Assembly (NCBI GenBank): GCA_963693305.1
Contig: OY855904.1
Span: 33,015,742 to 33,079,741, forward strand
Length of the DNA stretch: 64,000 bases
Direction of reading: 5' to 3'
Source of the DNA: Meandrina meandrites
Taxonomy: Eukaryota > Cnidaria > Anthozoa > Scleractinia > Meandrinidae
The notes below the pieces were generated by a model. The model did no database searches, was not told where the DNA came from, and was given only the letters and a program-made list of their open reading frames with translations. This document shows, in pieces, positions 1 to 10,541 of this stretch. The translations under genes and the position numbers were made by a program. Each line of letters opens with the position of its first letter. The stretch's first letter is position 1.

Positions 1-597
1 ATTAGAGAGGACTCCTTTCAATAGCAAAGATACCTCATAGAATATGTTTATACCAAAAGCAAGTACACTTAATGGCATGGATATTTCCAAATGGAAGTTA
101 CGCCCACGAAGCTGTAATTTCGCAAACTTATTTCTTGTAACATCTTCATCGTACGAAGTTATCAACAACAACTTTTATTAGAGGCCTTGACACTATTCCT
201 TAATTTTATTCTATAAAACTGTTCCTTGTAATTTTTGTATTGCTCGCGCTGTTTTATTTGGATCTCATACACACTTTGCTTGAAAGTGAAAATTCAGGAA
301 TAAAAGACGCCTTCGTGTGAATAATACACTGTGTATGATTTTACGTAAGCCTTAATTTAAAAATTTGACAGATTTGACAGCTGATTGACAGCTCGGATTT
401 GATCCAGGTAAAAGAGCGCGAGCCAAACCTACGCCAGAGAGGTGTAAAAGAGAGTGTTGTAATAGCCAATGATGAGTAACGTTATAAAATTCAGTTGGAA
501 GAAGTTGGAAGAGGTGGGTCAACGAGTACATTGAATTGAAGAGAACAAGACAGATCGTTTGAGTGTTGGATAGAGGCGAGCTGATTTCTCCAAAGCT
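1..597. other. AT-rich non-coding sequence
   Basis: I see no exon, repeat copy or RNA gene here. A short direct repetition of TGACAG-type words occurs near 366-395. Confidence 0.4.
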
Positions 598-2211
598 CTA
601 TCTAGCACTCACAATATGTCTCCAGTGCCTTAGCAACTGCGTATTTTTATTTACCAATAAGAAGTCTCGATAAGAATACAGGGCTCCTAACGTCCTTAAT
701 GGGAAATTTTTGGAACAATTTGTATCAGACATAAACTGAAATTGTCGAGAAAAACATTTGCACAGCTCAGTTCTGTACTGAGCAAACAAGGCGTGTTAGG
801 CTTATCACATCTTATGTCAATGACTTTTACAAAATAAATAAAGAGATAAACTATGAATTCGACAAAAATGTTACATTGAAATTTTGAAAACAAAATGCTG
901 TTGCTTAATTGGTGCTTTTGGGAAAGGCGACAAAAACTACTGATATTGTTGAAGGCCTGTTTCACTTTGCTTATTCAGCGGAGAGCTGCTTCCACGCAGT
1001 ACATACTGGATCACTTTAAGCATATAAAAACAGCCAAGAAAATATTATTTTCTGCGAAGAAAAATGTTATCATCCTTTTAAGTTATATTTGCATAGCTGG
1101 TTAAATTTTGTCTGCACACGAACAAAAGAAGAATATAATTACTCTAATGATTTGGCCTTTTTATTTGATTGCACCCAGCCATTTTAACTTCCATTGATAT
1201 TAAAAAATAATGAAAATGAAAAAAATTGCGGAATTCTATTCGTGCTTTAGACTTCGTCGACGCGTCTCCGTTTTCATTTGTAAACGGAATTTTATTTTCC
1301 CGTTTTTTATTAATCGTGCCCACGCCTATCGTTTTCGAATCATTTTGGTCCGTCAAAACGAAATGCTGTTGCTTAATTGCTGTTTTTGGGAAAGGCGACA
1401 AAAAATATTATTTTCTGCGAAGAAAATTTCATCATGCTTTTAAGTTATATTTGCATAGCTGGTTAAATTTTGTCTGCACACGAACAAAAGAACAATAATG
1501 TAATTACTATAACCGTTTGGGCTTTTTATTTACTAGCACCCAGGTATTTTAACTTCTATTGACATTACAAAATAATGAAAATGAAAAAATCTCGAAATTG
1601 TAGTCGCGTTTAAGGGTCCCGTCAATGCGTCTTGGTTTTCATTCGTAAACGGAATTTTATTTTACTCGTTTTCTTAAAAAACATCGTGTTCACATCTATC
1701 GTTTTCGTCCCTCAATACGCATACGTTTCTATTGATTGAAAACGGATATTTTTTTCTGAGGGCTGGCCTTACTGCAAAACTCACTTCTCTTCCTCTGCCT
1801 TTTCGCCCTTCCCGTCGTCCCCCGCGCTCCCCCTATTTTTCATTTTTCGTGTTTTTTCGCCTTTCCCCTCTCCATTGAAGGAGGCACTGCGGAGGCGAGA
1901 GCTCTTCCACTGAAATCAATGCTTGGCAGTGTCAGCAAGAATTTTTGGATACTGGTCTAACTTAATCTTAGAAACTTCGAGGTCTTGCTTGTGGATCTCT
2001 GTTGACTCGTTTAACGCTTTGATTTTCAAGACCAGTGGTACAAGAAGCCCCGCTGATTAATTAAGTGGTATTCTGAAAGAACAAGTTTAGATAGTTTCCC
2101 CGAGAGAAAACAATAAAATACGATTTGCTTATATGCCCTTAAAAGGCATGGGTGCTAGTGAAACTTTATGATCAAATGCTGTGATATCATTGTTTTCACC
2201 GTCCACACAAA
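598..2211. repeat. Dispersed repeat, copy 1 (about 1.6 kb)
   Basis: This block recurs in the same orientation at 5850-5920 plus 11768-12862. Shared landmarks include the segments near 620-680, 760-1000, 1970-2160 and the end at the string CACCGTCCACAC. Inside this copy a sub-unit of about 250-350 bp is repeated: the piece starting near 893 returns near 1362, and the piece near 1205 returns near 1572. It carries a C/T-rich insertion at about 1750-1930 that copy 2 lacks. No long reading frame is present. It ends in a sequence resembling hAT-type inverted termini found elsewhere in the window, so it may be a non-autonomous DNA transposon; that is inference. Confidence 0.75.
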
Positions 2212-2337
2212 ATGGTAATGTGTTCATCCACATGCATACAAACTATTCCCTGTATATATGACGCGCACAAGTAAGAATAGTTAAATCATTCAATTCAACT
2301 TTTTATTGTATTTCTTCTCTCTTTACAAGAAGTTTTC

Positions 2338-3874
2338 TTAACTTGTTATCTCCACTTCCGCTACCACGCATGAAATACTTTTGTTGTTTGCTTTGTTTCT
2401 CAGATCTGCTTTTACTTTGTATTTCCCCTGAAAAATAAAACATATATCTGTAATCAGTGCAAAATCATGGCGTCCAGGTTTAAAGATGTTCTTAAAACTT
2501 AAACCTGTACACTTTTGCCTAAATTTCATCTAGGCCAGTTTGCTTTGTTTGAGTTTACATATTTCAAAACGTGAAAACCACAAAACGACTTCAACTGAAA
2601 CACGAAGTCAATCGAGCGGATTTATGAGTGTTTTACACGGGCGCCGTTTTCAGTTCATTCCATAACCAATAATTTAAGGAATATTCAACAGTTTGACTCA
2701 ACCTTGAAACATTTCATAATTAACAGCAAAAAGAATTCGACAGGATTTTTGTTGAAAAAAAAATCAGAAAGTTGCAAACTGTAGCCAAAACGCTTTTAAC
2801 TTATTAAGGTTTGAAGTTCTCGGACCGATACAATAGACAAGTCAAAAACCTACGATTGCAAGCGTAATTTGTCACCCAGGGCAGTAGCCAGCCTTTTTCT
2901 ATAGAGGGGTTCCTAACGTAGTATTGCTGGCCCGATTGACGATCGCGAGAGGGGCAAGAAGGCGCTCCTTACTAGCGAAAGTCCGGGGGCATGCTCCGCC
3001 GGAAAAGTTTTGTATTTTAGGTCCTCAGAAACGGTAATTCTTTGATTTTTAGCTCAAATTTCCATTCATCTCACTGCCGAACGTAGCTAGCATATCTAAG
3101 CGGGGATTGCAAATCTCGCTTCCTAGTGATAGAATTACATGTAAAAATTGATAAGTATCTAGTTTTTGAATACAGGGTTGATCTGTCCAATTTAAGTATC
3201 TTTATGATATTGTAGCCCTCGGTAAAGCATGTGATGAATTTTTTTAAGATCTAAAAATTCAGGAAATTATAAGCATGGTCATAGCCCGAAAGGGAGGAGG
3301 GTTCTGGAACCCCTGGAATCCTCCCCTGGTTACGCCACTGTCACCAATAATATTTAAAGGTAATCAAATAGTACACTTGCGTTTTGTCAAGATTCTCATA
3401 GTTTCCTCGCCTTTATAAAACGCGCATAAAATTATTTCCTAATTTCACCCATCACCATTTGATTACCCATACTAATTTTCCCGAAATGATTTTCCCAATA
3501 ACTCTGTTAAGAAAAAACTAAAAAGCTACAACGTTTGCTTCATAACCTATTAGTAAAATTGTGGTGCTTTCTAAGTAGCCAAACAGTCTCTAATGAAAGC
3601 CACCAATAGAAAATAAACTCAAGCACTGCTGTCAAGTGTGCATGCTTGAAAACACCGCCGCTGTTTTTAGCTCGACTGTTTTGCTCGTTTTATTCTTTGT
3701 AAGCACCAGCAGCCCTCTGCCGCCTCTACCTTCTATCATCTCTTTGCCTTTTTCGGATTTAAAGAAAGTCTGAACTTTATTTTATTTTCGTGGTGATGTA
3801 ATTTTTAATTTTCTCTTAAATATGTAAAGCGCTATTGATCAGAATATGGAAATATGCGCTATATAAATTAGTAA

Positions 3875-3930
<56 letters not shown>

Positions 3931-5394
3931 AAATGGTGTAACTCAGCCCCTTTAAATCGCATAGATGGAAATTCATTTTTTATCGCATAACTTACATTCT
4001 TGAGGAATGATGGCATGCTGACATTAAGCAAAGTGTGAGTTTGTTTTTTGACCTCATAGGTACCATGTTGCAGAGGACACTGAGCTCCTTCAAGCAATCC
4101 CACCATCTGATCACATGCGATATCATGATTGCTAAGCGAGCAAAAAAAAATAATATTCAATTATTCCATTGCAGTTTCTCGTTACCGTATTACTAGTCAG
4201 TTGAAGTGTAAGTTACAAATACCTTATTTAAATCTTCGGTTCAAGGCTCAGGGTGTACATTTACTATGCTACGTTTCCACGAGAAGAGAGTTGCAAAATC
4301 GGGAAGGTGAAGAAAAGCGACGGCTATCTTACACTGTACCATTCTGTTTTACTGTCGGAAACAAGTGCCGTTTTCGCCATCGTGGCCCGGGCAGATGCTT
4401 AGGAACCTTGAGACGTAGAATCTAATATGGCTCGTGACTAGAATGTATACTCCAAAATCAGAAATCCGCTGGGAGATTGGAACCTATTCCTACATATCGT
4501 GTTACCCTCACTAGGAAATGAAAGCCAACCGCAAGCAAACCAGAGTGAAAAAAACCGCAAGCAAAACGGAGTGGAACTAACCGCAAACAAACAAAAGTGC
4601 TTGGTTTCCATTCTCCCAGCGGATTTCTGATTTTGGAGTATCCATTCTAGTCACTACCATATTAAACTAGCCTGTTCCCGACTCTCGGTAGTTGGGAGCG
4701 AGCGAAAAAAGCGGACGAGCGAGGAAAAAACTAGGGGAGTCTAAGGCAAGCGAAAAAAGAAGCTTGCCTTAGTCTCCCCTCTTTTTTTCCTCCTCGCTCG
4801 TCCGCTTTTTTCGCTCGCCCCCAAATATCGAGAGCCTGGAACAGGCTAATATTAAACAAGCCATCAACAAAGCTAAAAAACTTACCACTGTCCAAAACAA
4901 GGGATCCTAATCCACGTTCCCCACCATCCTGCTTTCCACAAGGTGACATCAATTTCGTAGTGGGTTCCAGCTGCCCCAGATACTTTAAACTTGCCACTAA
5001 ACGTAACTTTTTCGCCTGGTCTGAGCTTCAAAGGGTGCGGGGAGAGGGTTATCGCACCGATTTGTACAGGAGAACTTTTATCTATTAGAGTAGACAAAAA
5101 ATTAAGGAATTGTATTACGTGCGTTTCGGTAGTTCATAGTATATCAGTCCTAATTATCCGTTCAGTTAACTCTCTTGTAATTAAGCTTTGTGGGGCCCGT
5201 ATCTCTTTATACAGATTTCTGATAAAGACTTCTTTGCTTTCAGTTTTATAAAAATTTATGCTTCCTAACGACAGAAACATTTCACCAAAAGTCCAAAAAG
5301 GAAGAATGTCTTAATACTTACCACAGTTATTCCATTTCAGAGCACCAACTGCAAAAGCGAAAAACGCAAGAGCGAAAATGTGTGTGAAGGCCAT
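2338..5394 (-). CDS. Secreted ML-domain lipid-binding protein, GM2 activator-like
   Basis: Four exons join in frame: 5322-5394, 4886-5081, 3996-4131 and 2338-2427 (495 nt, 164 residues plus stop). Each junction has GT/AG borders, with phases 1, 2 and 0. Residues 1-18 form a hydrophobic signal peptide, followed by LKWNNC, which resembles the start of mature GM2 activator (FSWDNC). WIRIPC near residues 81-86 matches the WIKIPC motif of that family. Six cysteines (24, 86, 90, 96, 108, 155) could make three disulfides, and the last exon gives the closing beta strands ending in SCVVAEVEI. ML proteins bind single lipids in the endolysosome or outside the cell. It is shorter than vertebrate GM2A (about 190) and could equally be an NPC2/MD-2-like paralogue. 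A poly(A) signal (AATAAA on the minus strand) lies near 2302-2307. Confidence 0.82.
2878..3343. mobile_element. DNA-transposon-like insertion in intron 3 of the ML gene
   Basis: A GC-richer block is bounded by CAGGGCAGTAGCCAGCC on the left and by a sequence ending GGTTACGCCACTG on the right, which are roughly inverted to each other. The interior has strings such as GGGGGCATGCTCCGCCGG, also seen in the element at 15648-15900. No transposase is visible, so this is probably a MITE-class relic. Confidence 0.5.
3826..3930 (+). repeat. LINE/SINE 3' tail with (ATT)n
   Basis: The segment GTAAAGCGCTATTGATC...GCGCTATATAAATTAGTAAATT followed by about 18 ATT units resembles the 3' tail of invertebrate LINEs and their SINEs. 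A second, similar tail is at about 21760-21912. Confidence 0.6.
4434..4654. mobile_element. MITE family W, copy 1 (in ML gene intron 2)
   Basis: About 50 bp at each end are inverted copies: GTGACTAGAATG...CTCCAAAATCAGAAATCCGC on the left and its reverse complement ending CATTCTAGTCAC on the right. The middle has repeated AACCGCAAGCAAACCAGAGTG words. A second copy is at 20880-21074. It is non-coding. Confidence 0.8.
4669..4848. mobile_element. Palindromic MITE, about 180 bp
   Basis: This is a long near-perfect inverted repeat: AGCCTGTTCC...GCGAGCGAAAAAAGCGGACG on the left arm and CGTCCGCTTTTTTCGCTCGC...GGAACAGGCT on the right. The string ATATTAAAC flanks both sides and may be a target duplication. 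It lies 38 bp from ML exon 2. Confidence 0.8.
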
Positions 5395-5849
5395 GATAGC
5401 TTTGTTGCCAAAAGAGCAAAGCGAAATGATTTCCTGCATGTAGTCAGCTATTTAACATTGCCGTATGATGCACTTAAAAGAAAACGAACAAAAGAACTAC
5501 AAATGTCAATAAACTGTTAAATATTGTTCAACAATTGGTCTCTTTCATCGCACCTTCCAACTGAGAAAACTTGTTCAACATATATTTGTCCCCATGAACA
5601 AAACACCAAGTTCTCTGTGCAATCACAAGTTTAAACTACCTTTCAATGTATTGTAAATACGAAGGTGAAAACAAAAGTATCATGTACAGCGAGTGGTTGA
5701 GTAGCTGAAGCAAGACAGCATTGTGAGTGAATGCTAAAAAAATACTTTAAGGTTCTTTTAACAAATTCAAGCTATCCGTTTACTCCAAAAAGTAAAAAAA
5801 GAAGTAGTCAGGGGATAGTAACCATTTTGAACATTTATTCTTCTTGAGC

Positions 5850-5920
5850 TATCTCACAATATATGTCTCCAGTGCCTTAGCAACTTCGTATCTTTATTTA
5901 CCAATAAGGAGTCTCGATTT
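5850..5920. repeat. Dispersed repeat, copy 2, left fragment
   Basis: The stretch CACAATATATGTCTCCAGTGCCTTAGCAAC...ATTTACCAATAAGGAGTCTCGA matches 610-676 of copy 1. The continuation of copy 1 (AGAATACAGGGCTCC) is found again only at 11768, so this copy has been split by inserted DNA. Confidence 0.7.
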
Positions 5921-5931
5921 ATTCCTGCGAA

Positions 5932-6186
5932 AAATTTAAAAATTAAACGAGACTTACCTGAAAGTTGAAGTTTGATTGTAATTCTACCGAGTTACAGAAT
6001 GCTGAGAGATTACATGAGATAGCAAGCGCATGCGCCAATCAGGCTTTAAAGAACTGAATGTGCGTGTTACCCAACAGCCAACGGGTGGGTAGGGAGCATG
6101 GGCATGTAATCTCTCAGCATTCTGTAACTCGGTAGAATTACAATCAAACTTCAACTTTCAGGTAAGTCTCGTTTAATTTTTAAATT
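5932..6186. repeat. Palindrome related to the DIRS termini
   Basis: Arms at about 5932-6018 and 6103-6186 are almost perfect reverse complements; both include ATTCTACCGAGTTACAGAATGC. The left arm runs on into TAGCAAGCGCATGCGCCAATCAG, which is also present in inverted form at the right terminus of the DIRS element (10615-10645). The palindrome is therefore a diverged copy of DIRS terminal sequence abutting the element's own terminal repeat at 6183. Confidence 0.75.
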
Positions 6187-6292
6187 CCACCTCGTTACCA
6201 TGCTGAGAGATTCCATGAGATTTCAAAGCAACACGGACATGAAGAATCAATAACAACATGCCACTTTAATGATCAGATGTAACTGTTTACAT

Positions 6293-7462
6293 TTACAAAC
6301 ATGTCAGCACCGATTTGGCATAACTTGAAGTCTTAGCTATAGGTTTGTTGTAATGTCGAGCAAAACAGTATGCAGATGACCATCCTGCAGTTCGGAGAAT
6401 GTCATCTAGATTTACAGAAGCCCTGCTTGCTGCCGAGACAGATGCAGCTCTCGTACTATGTGCTGAATATTTTGTTACATCAATACCAGCTAAACTCATA
6501 GTAGATCGTACCCATCTAGTTACAGTATCTCTGCTTACAGGCTTATAAGGTTTAACATAACTTATTAGCAGTCGTGACTGGCTGCTTTCTCTCAATGCTT
6601 TGGTTCTGGTAAGATATTCCTTAAGCGTAGTAACAATACAAATAGAGGGGTTATCAAAAGATTCCAGAACGACTTGAGGGTTAGATACTCCTGGTTTGCT
6701 TTGCTTAAGGTGGTTTGGGATAACAAACGTGTATTTGTTATCACTCACAAACATATTGTTAGTGTCTAACAAATGAATAGTCTGGCCACGTTGGCCTGAT
6801 ACTAATAACAACAACATAACAAGTTTGAATGTCAATGCTTTAAGAGTCAATGATTCAACAGGGTGAAGAGTGGCCAGGTAAGTTAACACCACTTGGACAT
6901 CCCAAACCTCGGCATACTTGGGCTTGGGTGGTCGTGACTGAAAAACGCCTTTCAACAGTCGGCAAACCAGTGGGTTCTGTCCAACCACGGAGCCATCATC
7001 CAAAGACACATATGAGGACAGTGCACTTCTAGCACAGTTAATAGCACTGTATGTAAGTCCCTGGTCAAAAAGTTCAGAAAGAAAGTCCAAGACTGTTCCT
7101 ATAGGTGGTTGAAGATGATTGACTTTCCTTTTGAGACAAAATGCTGTCCACTTTTTGATATACCCCGAGTACTGTTTCTTGGTACCTCCTCGCCAAGACG
7201 CCATGAGCAATCCGACAGCTGACTTCGATACTCCTCTTGCTTCAAAAGATTGCTTGACAACAGACATGCCATCATTCTCATTTGGTTTCTTAGAGGATGT
7301 TGAGCCCCTGAGTGTGGTAGCATAAGCAGGTCCTTGTTTTGCGGGAGCATCAACGGGGTTGCCACAAGAAGTCTTAGTAGTCGAGGCCACCAAACCTGAG
7401 TTGGCCAAATGGGAGCCACCAATAGTGCTAAAGTTTGATCTTTCTCCAATTTTTGTAGACAT
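6293..7462 (-). CDS. DIRS tyrosine recombinase (389 aa)
   Basis: This is a phage-integrase-fold recombinase. An N-terminal core-binding region (about 95-200, with SWRGGTKKQYSGYIKKW) precedes the catalytic domain. The catalytic Arg is in LLLVSGQRGQTIHLL, the His-x-x-Arg pair in YSAHSTRAAS, the Trp in TAGWSSAYCF and the nucleophile Tyr in FARHYNKPI, so the active set appears complete. It would integrate the circular DNA intermediate without an integrase. The first 90 residues overlap the end of the RT polyprotein and may be poorly constrained; the true start could lie further in. Confidence 0.87.
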   Translation of the reverse strand: MSTKIGERSNFSTIGGSHLANSGLVASTTKTSCGNPVDAPAKQGPAYATTLRGSTSSKKPNENDGMSVVKQSFEARGVSKSAVGLLMASWRGGTKKQYSGYIKKWTAFCLKRKVNHLQPPIGTVLDFLSELFDQGLTYSAINCARSALSSYVSLDDGSVVGQNPLVCRLLKGVFQSRPPKPKYAEVWDVQVVLTYLATLHPVESLTLKALTFKLVMLLLLVSGQRGQTIHLLDTNNMFVSDNKYTFVIPNHLKQSKPGVSNPQVVLESFDNPSICIVTTLKEYLTRTKALRESSQSRLLISYVKPYKPVSRDTVTRWVRSTMSLAGIDVTKYSAHSTRAASVSAASRASVNLDDILRTAGWSSAYCFARHYNKPIAKTSSYAKSVLTCL

Positions 7463-9117
7463 CTGTTGAGCAGGGAAAATGGAGGAAAAATGTAAACGAA
7501 ACTATCACTCCAGGAGAAAGAGAATGCATCTACATGGGTAGCCCCAGGGTCAGGCTTCCAAGAAACATATTTTGGAAGCTGGTTGTTCAATCGGGAAGCA
7601 AACAAATCGATTTCAGGGGTACCCAGTATGTCTGTAATCTTGTGAAAAATTTTTGGTTGGAGCTGCGACTCAGTTCTCTCATTAAACTGTCTGGAGTGTT
7701 TATCTGCCTCAACATTGAGAACACCAGGCAAATGACATGCAGTCAACCAAGTATCATTTTCCATACAGCACAGCCAAATCTTTTTGGCAAGTGTGTTACA
7801 AGGAGGAGATTTTGTGCCCCCCATTGCATTTAGGTAGCAGACAGTTGTGGAGTTATCGCTTTTTATGCACACATGCTTCCCTTTCAATAAAGGGAGAAAC
7901 GATTTAATACCAAAATGCACTGCCAGTAATTCAAGCTCATTGATGTGCTTTTGTTTTTCAACAGGGGACCACATGCCTTGGGCTGACTGTCCATTACATA
8001 CTGCCCCCCAGCCCAATAATGAAGCATCAGTTTCCATTTCTATATCTGGGTTGACTGTGACGATATTCTTGCATGCTGTAGGTAGATTAGCTACCCACCA
8101 GCGAAGATCGCTTATAGATTCTGGGGAGAGTGTCATACTAGCTTCATAATTGCCTTTATTTTGTTGGAAGGCAGTATTCTTGTCAATTTCGATACTCCTA
8201 TAAAAGAGAGGTCCAAACTGGACAGCTGGCAGAGCAGATACCAATAGACCAATAACTTGGGCAACCTCTCTTATGGAGGTTGGTTTTCCCTTCAACAGTT
8301 GTTGGCAAGCTAAAATTATTTTCTCTGTTTTTTCTGTAGTGAGAAATACTTTCATCTCAATAGAATCCAGAATGAAGCCAAGAAATGCTAATTTTTGACA
8401 AGGTTGCAACACTGACTTGTCATAGTTCATAAGGAAACCTAAAGACTCAAACAGAGTTTGGGTGGCTAGAACATTGTTTTTACAGTCAGTCTTAGAGTCC
8501 CCTTGTAGATAGGAATCATCAATGTATCCAACATTCAAGTAGCCTTGGCTACGCAATGTGCTATATACTGGTTTTAACAGTTTGGTAAAACATCTTGGTG
8601 CAGATGCTAGGCCATTGGGTAGACATGTGTATTGAAACAAGGTATTTCTCCAGAAAAACCGTAAATATTTCCTGTGCTCAACAGCCACAGGAACTGTATA
8701 GTAAGCATCTGTCAGATCTATAGAGGCCATATAACAATTTTTCTTCATTAATTGTATAGCACATGTCAAACTTTCCATTTTAAAATGTTGATACTCTATT
8801 GAGGCATTCAATCCTTTCAGATTCAAGATCAATCTGTAAGAACCATTTTTCTTTTTCCTGAGAAAAATGGTAGAGATGTACTGACCATAACTGGGAACAG
8901 CTTCCTCAAGAACCCCTTTACAGAGCAATTTTTGTATTTCAGCATCAATAATTGCAGCCTCATGACGATTAAATTTAATTGGAGGCATAGGATACTGTTG
9001 GAAGGGGTTTTCAATAAACTCGAGGTGGCAGTGTTCAACCATGTCAAGAATATGACTGTCAGAGGTAATGGCTTGCCAAGCAGAGAGAAAATATTTGAGC
9101 CTGCCAGCAACTTGCAA
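7099..9117 (-). CDS. DIRS reverse transcriptase / RNase H / Dam-like polyprotein (672 aa)
   Basis: The RT domain spans about residues 50-290, with YRLILNLKGLN (motif 1-2), ASIDLTDAYYTVPV (first catalytic Asp), LPNGLASAPRCF and GYIDDSYL (YxDD catalytic pair). RNase H follows with METDASLLGWGAV, NELELLAVHFGI, IKSDNSTTV and VEADKHSR, supplying the expected Asp/Glu residues. Residues from about 505 (PEIDLFASRLNNQLPKYVSW and PIWPTQVWWPRLL) resemble the Dam-methylase-like domain usual in DIRS polyproteins. It copies element RNA into DNA. Its last 364 nt overlap the recombinase frame in another register, a typical DIRS arrangement. Confidence 0.88.
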   Translation of the reverse strand: MQVAGRLKYFLSAWQAITSDSHILDMVEHCHLEFIENPFQQYPMPPIKFNRHEAAIIDAEIQKLLCKGVLEEAVPSYGQYISTIFLRKKKNGSYRLILNLKGLNASIEYQHFKMESLTCAIQLMKKNCYMASIDLTDAYYTVPVAVEHRKYLRFFWRNTLFQYTCLPNGLASAPRCFTKLLKPVYSTLRSQGYLNVGYIDDSYLQGDSKTDCKNNVLATQTLFESLGFLMNYDKSVLQPCQKLAFLGFILDSIEMKVFLTTEKTEKIILACQQLLKGKPTSIREVAQVIGLLVSALPAVQFGPLFYRSIEIDKNTAFQQNKGNYEASMTLSPESISDLRWWVANLPTACKNIVTVNPDIEMETDASLLGWGAVCNGQSAQGMWSPVEKQKHINELELLAVHFGIKSFLPLLKGKHVCIKSDNSTTVCYLNAMGGTKSPPCNTLAKKIWLCCMENDTWLTACHLPGVLNVEADKHSRQFNERTESQLQPKIFHKITDILGTPEIDLFASRLNNQLPKYVSWKPDPGATHVDAFSFSWSDSFVYIFPPFSLLNRCLQKLEKDQTLALLVAPIWPTQVWWPRLLRLLVATPLMLPQNKDLLMLPHSGAQHPLRNQMRMMACLLSSNLLKQEEYRSQLSDCSWRLGEEVPRNSTRGISKSGQHFVSKGKSIIFNHL

Positions 9118-9152
9118 TTTTATGTCCCTTACCTCAATATTTTGGTCATTGC

Positions 9153-10541
9153 TCAGTTCTGGTTCTTCTGAGCACTCTTTTTTCCCCCCTCCTTCTTGTT
9201 GAAGAAGGGGCGACGGTAGTTTTTTGACGGCCCAGAGTAGTTGTTTTTATACCTGCTTTGGTATCTGTCTGAGTGGCCATCATTCCTAGATCTTTTGAAG
9301 CTTTGCTTCATCTCCCTGCTAATCTTTGAAGTAATTCGATTAGTGTCAGTGATGTCTTTTACCGCTTTGGGTAGGTCGTCTCCAAATAGCTCCGTTGTTA
9401 TTGGGTTTGATGGAGCACAGAGATAGCGGTAGCTAGTATGGAGCTCTGGTTTGAGGGCTTCTCTGCGTCTGATGTTTAGTTCTATGTTAGCATTAGCCAT
9501 CAGTAGAACACCATCCATGAGTCTACTGACTATTTGGTCCTTTGGTAACATATCTGGTGTGCTGATTAGGTCATTTACAACCTGAACCACAGATGTTGTT
9601 CCCTTTATAAGAGACTTCTGTACCTTCTGGAGTTTGATGTCCGAGGTACGTGCTCTATCTGAAAGATTATTCCAGATAGCTAAATTAACTCTGGTTTCAG
9701 CCAGGGTTGCACAGTTCTTTGGCCTGAGGTAGCGTTTTTTGATCTCATTCAGCTTATCTTCCTCAGGTTTTTCTTTCAGCAACTTTTGGACAATAACAGC
9801 CAAGTTTTCGTTAATTTCAGCGCCATCTTGTTCAGACACATTGAACTCTTTTTCGAGTTGGCTAAGTATGGCACTATTATCCTTGCTTAGAACAGTGTTA
9901 TCGTCAGTTTTTTGTTTCTTTGGAGCAGGCTCCTCGGGTTCAATGTCCGACCCGCCATCAGTGTCATCCGACTCGGAGAGTGCGGATGCATTGTCGTCGC
10001 CTTTGGCGTCGTCGTTTTTAGCTTGTAGCAGTTTATTTAAACTGCTGAATCCTTTGTTCATCTGTACAGCAAAGCCTGAAAAAGCCTCTTTCAAAACAAC
10101 AGCCATATCTGTGGATGAACTTTGGTCCGAGGCAGCAGATTTTCGTGCACTGCTTAGACGCTCTTTTGGCGCGCTTTCTCCCTTTGAATGAGTCGAAGAA
10201 CTGCTGGGCTCTGCCGCCGTAGTTTTTCCCCCGGCCTTCTTGCGAAGTTTAGAGCCACCAGAGGGTGTTTTACTACCCTTCGTTTGCAATTGAGCATCAC
10301 TTTTGAGTGATTTAGTGGGATCTTTGGTCCCAGAATTAGGATTTGTGCCCTCTTTTGGAGTCGAATCGATGTGCTTCTCGGCACGTGCTTTGCTTCGTCT
10401 TTGGTTAATTCCGCAATTGTTTACCGGCGGTGTCGCGTCAATTCCTTCGGTCCAGTTCGCTAAAACTGCGTCTGAGTCTGAGCTCACTCGGAGCCGAGTC
10501 TCTGCGGTAGGTTTGTTGTCAATTTCCGATGGTTCATCCAT
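9153..10541 (-). CDS. DIRS gag-like protein (462 aa)
   Basis: The N-terminal 200 residues are Ser/Lys/Glu-rich and look disordered, with KKQK and poly-acidic stretches. From about residue 245 there is a conserved region typical of DIRS ORF1: RYLRPKNC, then ETRVNLAIWNNLSDRAR, an RRREALKPEL segment, YRYLCAPSNPITTELFGDDL, and a basic, Asn/Arg-rich tail that would suit nucleic-acid binding. The role is inferred from position and this similarity: assembly of the ribonucleoprotein particle. It ends 36 nt before the first Met of the RT frame, so RT expression needs reinitiation or frameshifting. Confidence 0.75.
   Translation of the reverse strand: MDEPSEIDNKPTAETRLRVSSDSDAVLANWTEGIDATPPVNNCGINQRRSKARAEKHIDSTPKEGTNPNSGTKDPTKSLKSDAQLQTKGSKTPSGGSKLRKKAGGKTTAAEPSSSSTHSKGESAPKERLSSARKSAASDQSSSTDMAVVLKEAFSGFAVQMNKGFSSLNKLLQAKNDDAKGDDNASALSESDDTDGGSDIEPEEPAPKKQKTDDNTVLSKDNSAILSQLEKEFNVSEQDGAEINENLAVIVQKLLKEKPEEDKLNEIKKRYLRPKNCATLAETRVNLAIWNNLSDRARTSDIKLQKVQKSLIKGTTSVVQVVNDLISTPDMLPKDQIVSRLMDGVLLMANANIELNIRRREALKPELHTSYRYLCAPSNPITTELFGDDLPKAVKDITDTNRITSKISREMKQSFKRSRNDGHSDRYQSRYKNNYSGPSKNYRRPFFNKKEGGKKSAQKNQN

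Noticed and set aside
7534..8149. Two plus-strand frames of about 100 codons
   Set aside because: Shadows of the RT/RNase H frame on the opposite strand.
9739..10191. 150-codon plus-strand frame inside the DIRS gag
   Set aside because: It is the reverse-strand shadow of the Ser/Glu-rich gag; no motif and no independent start context.
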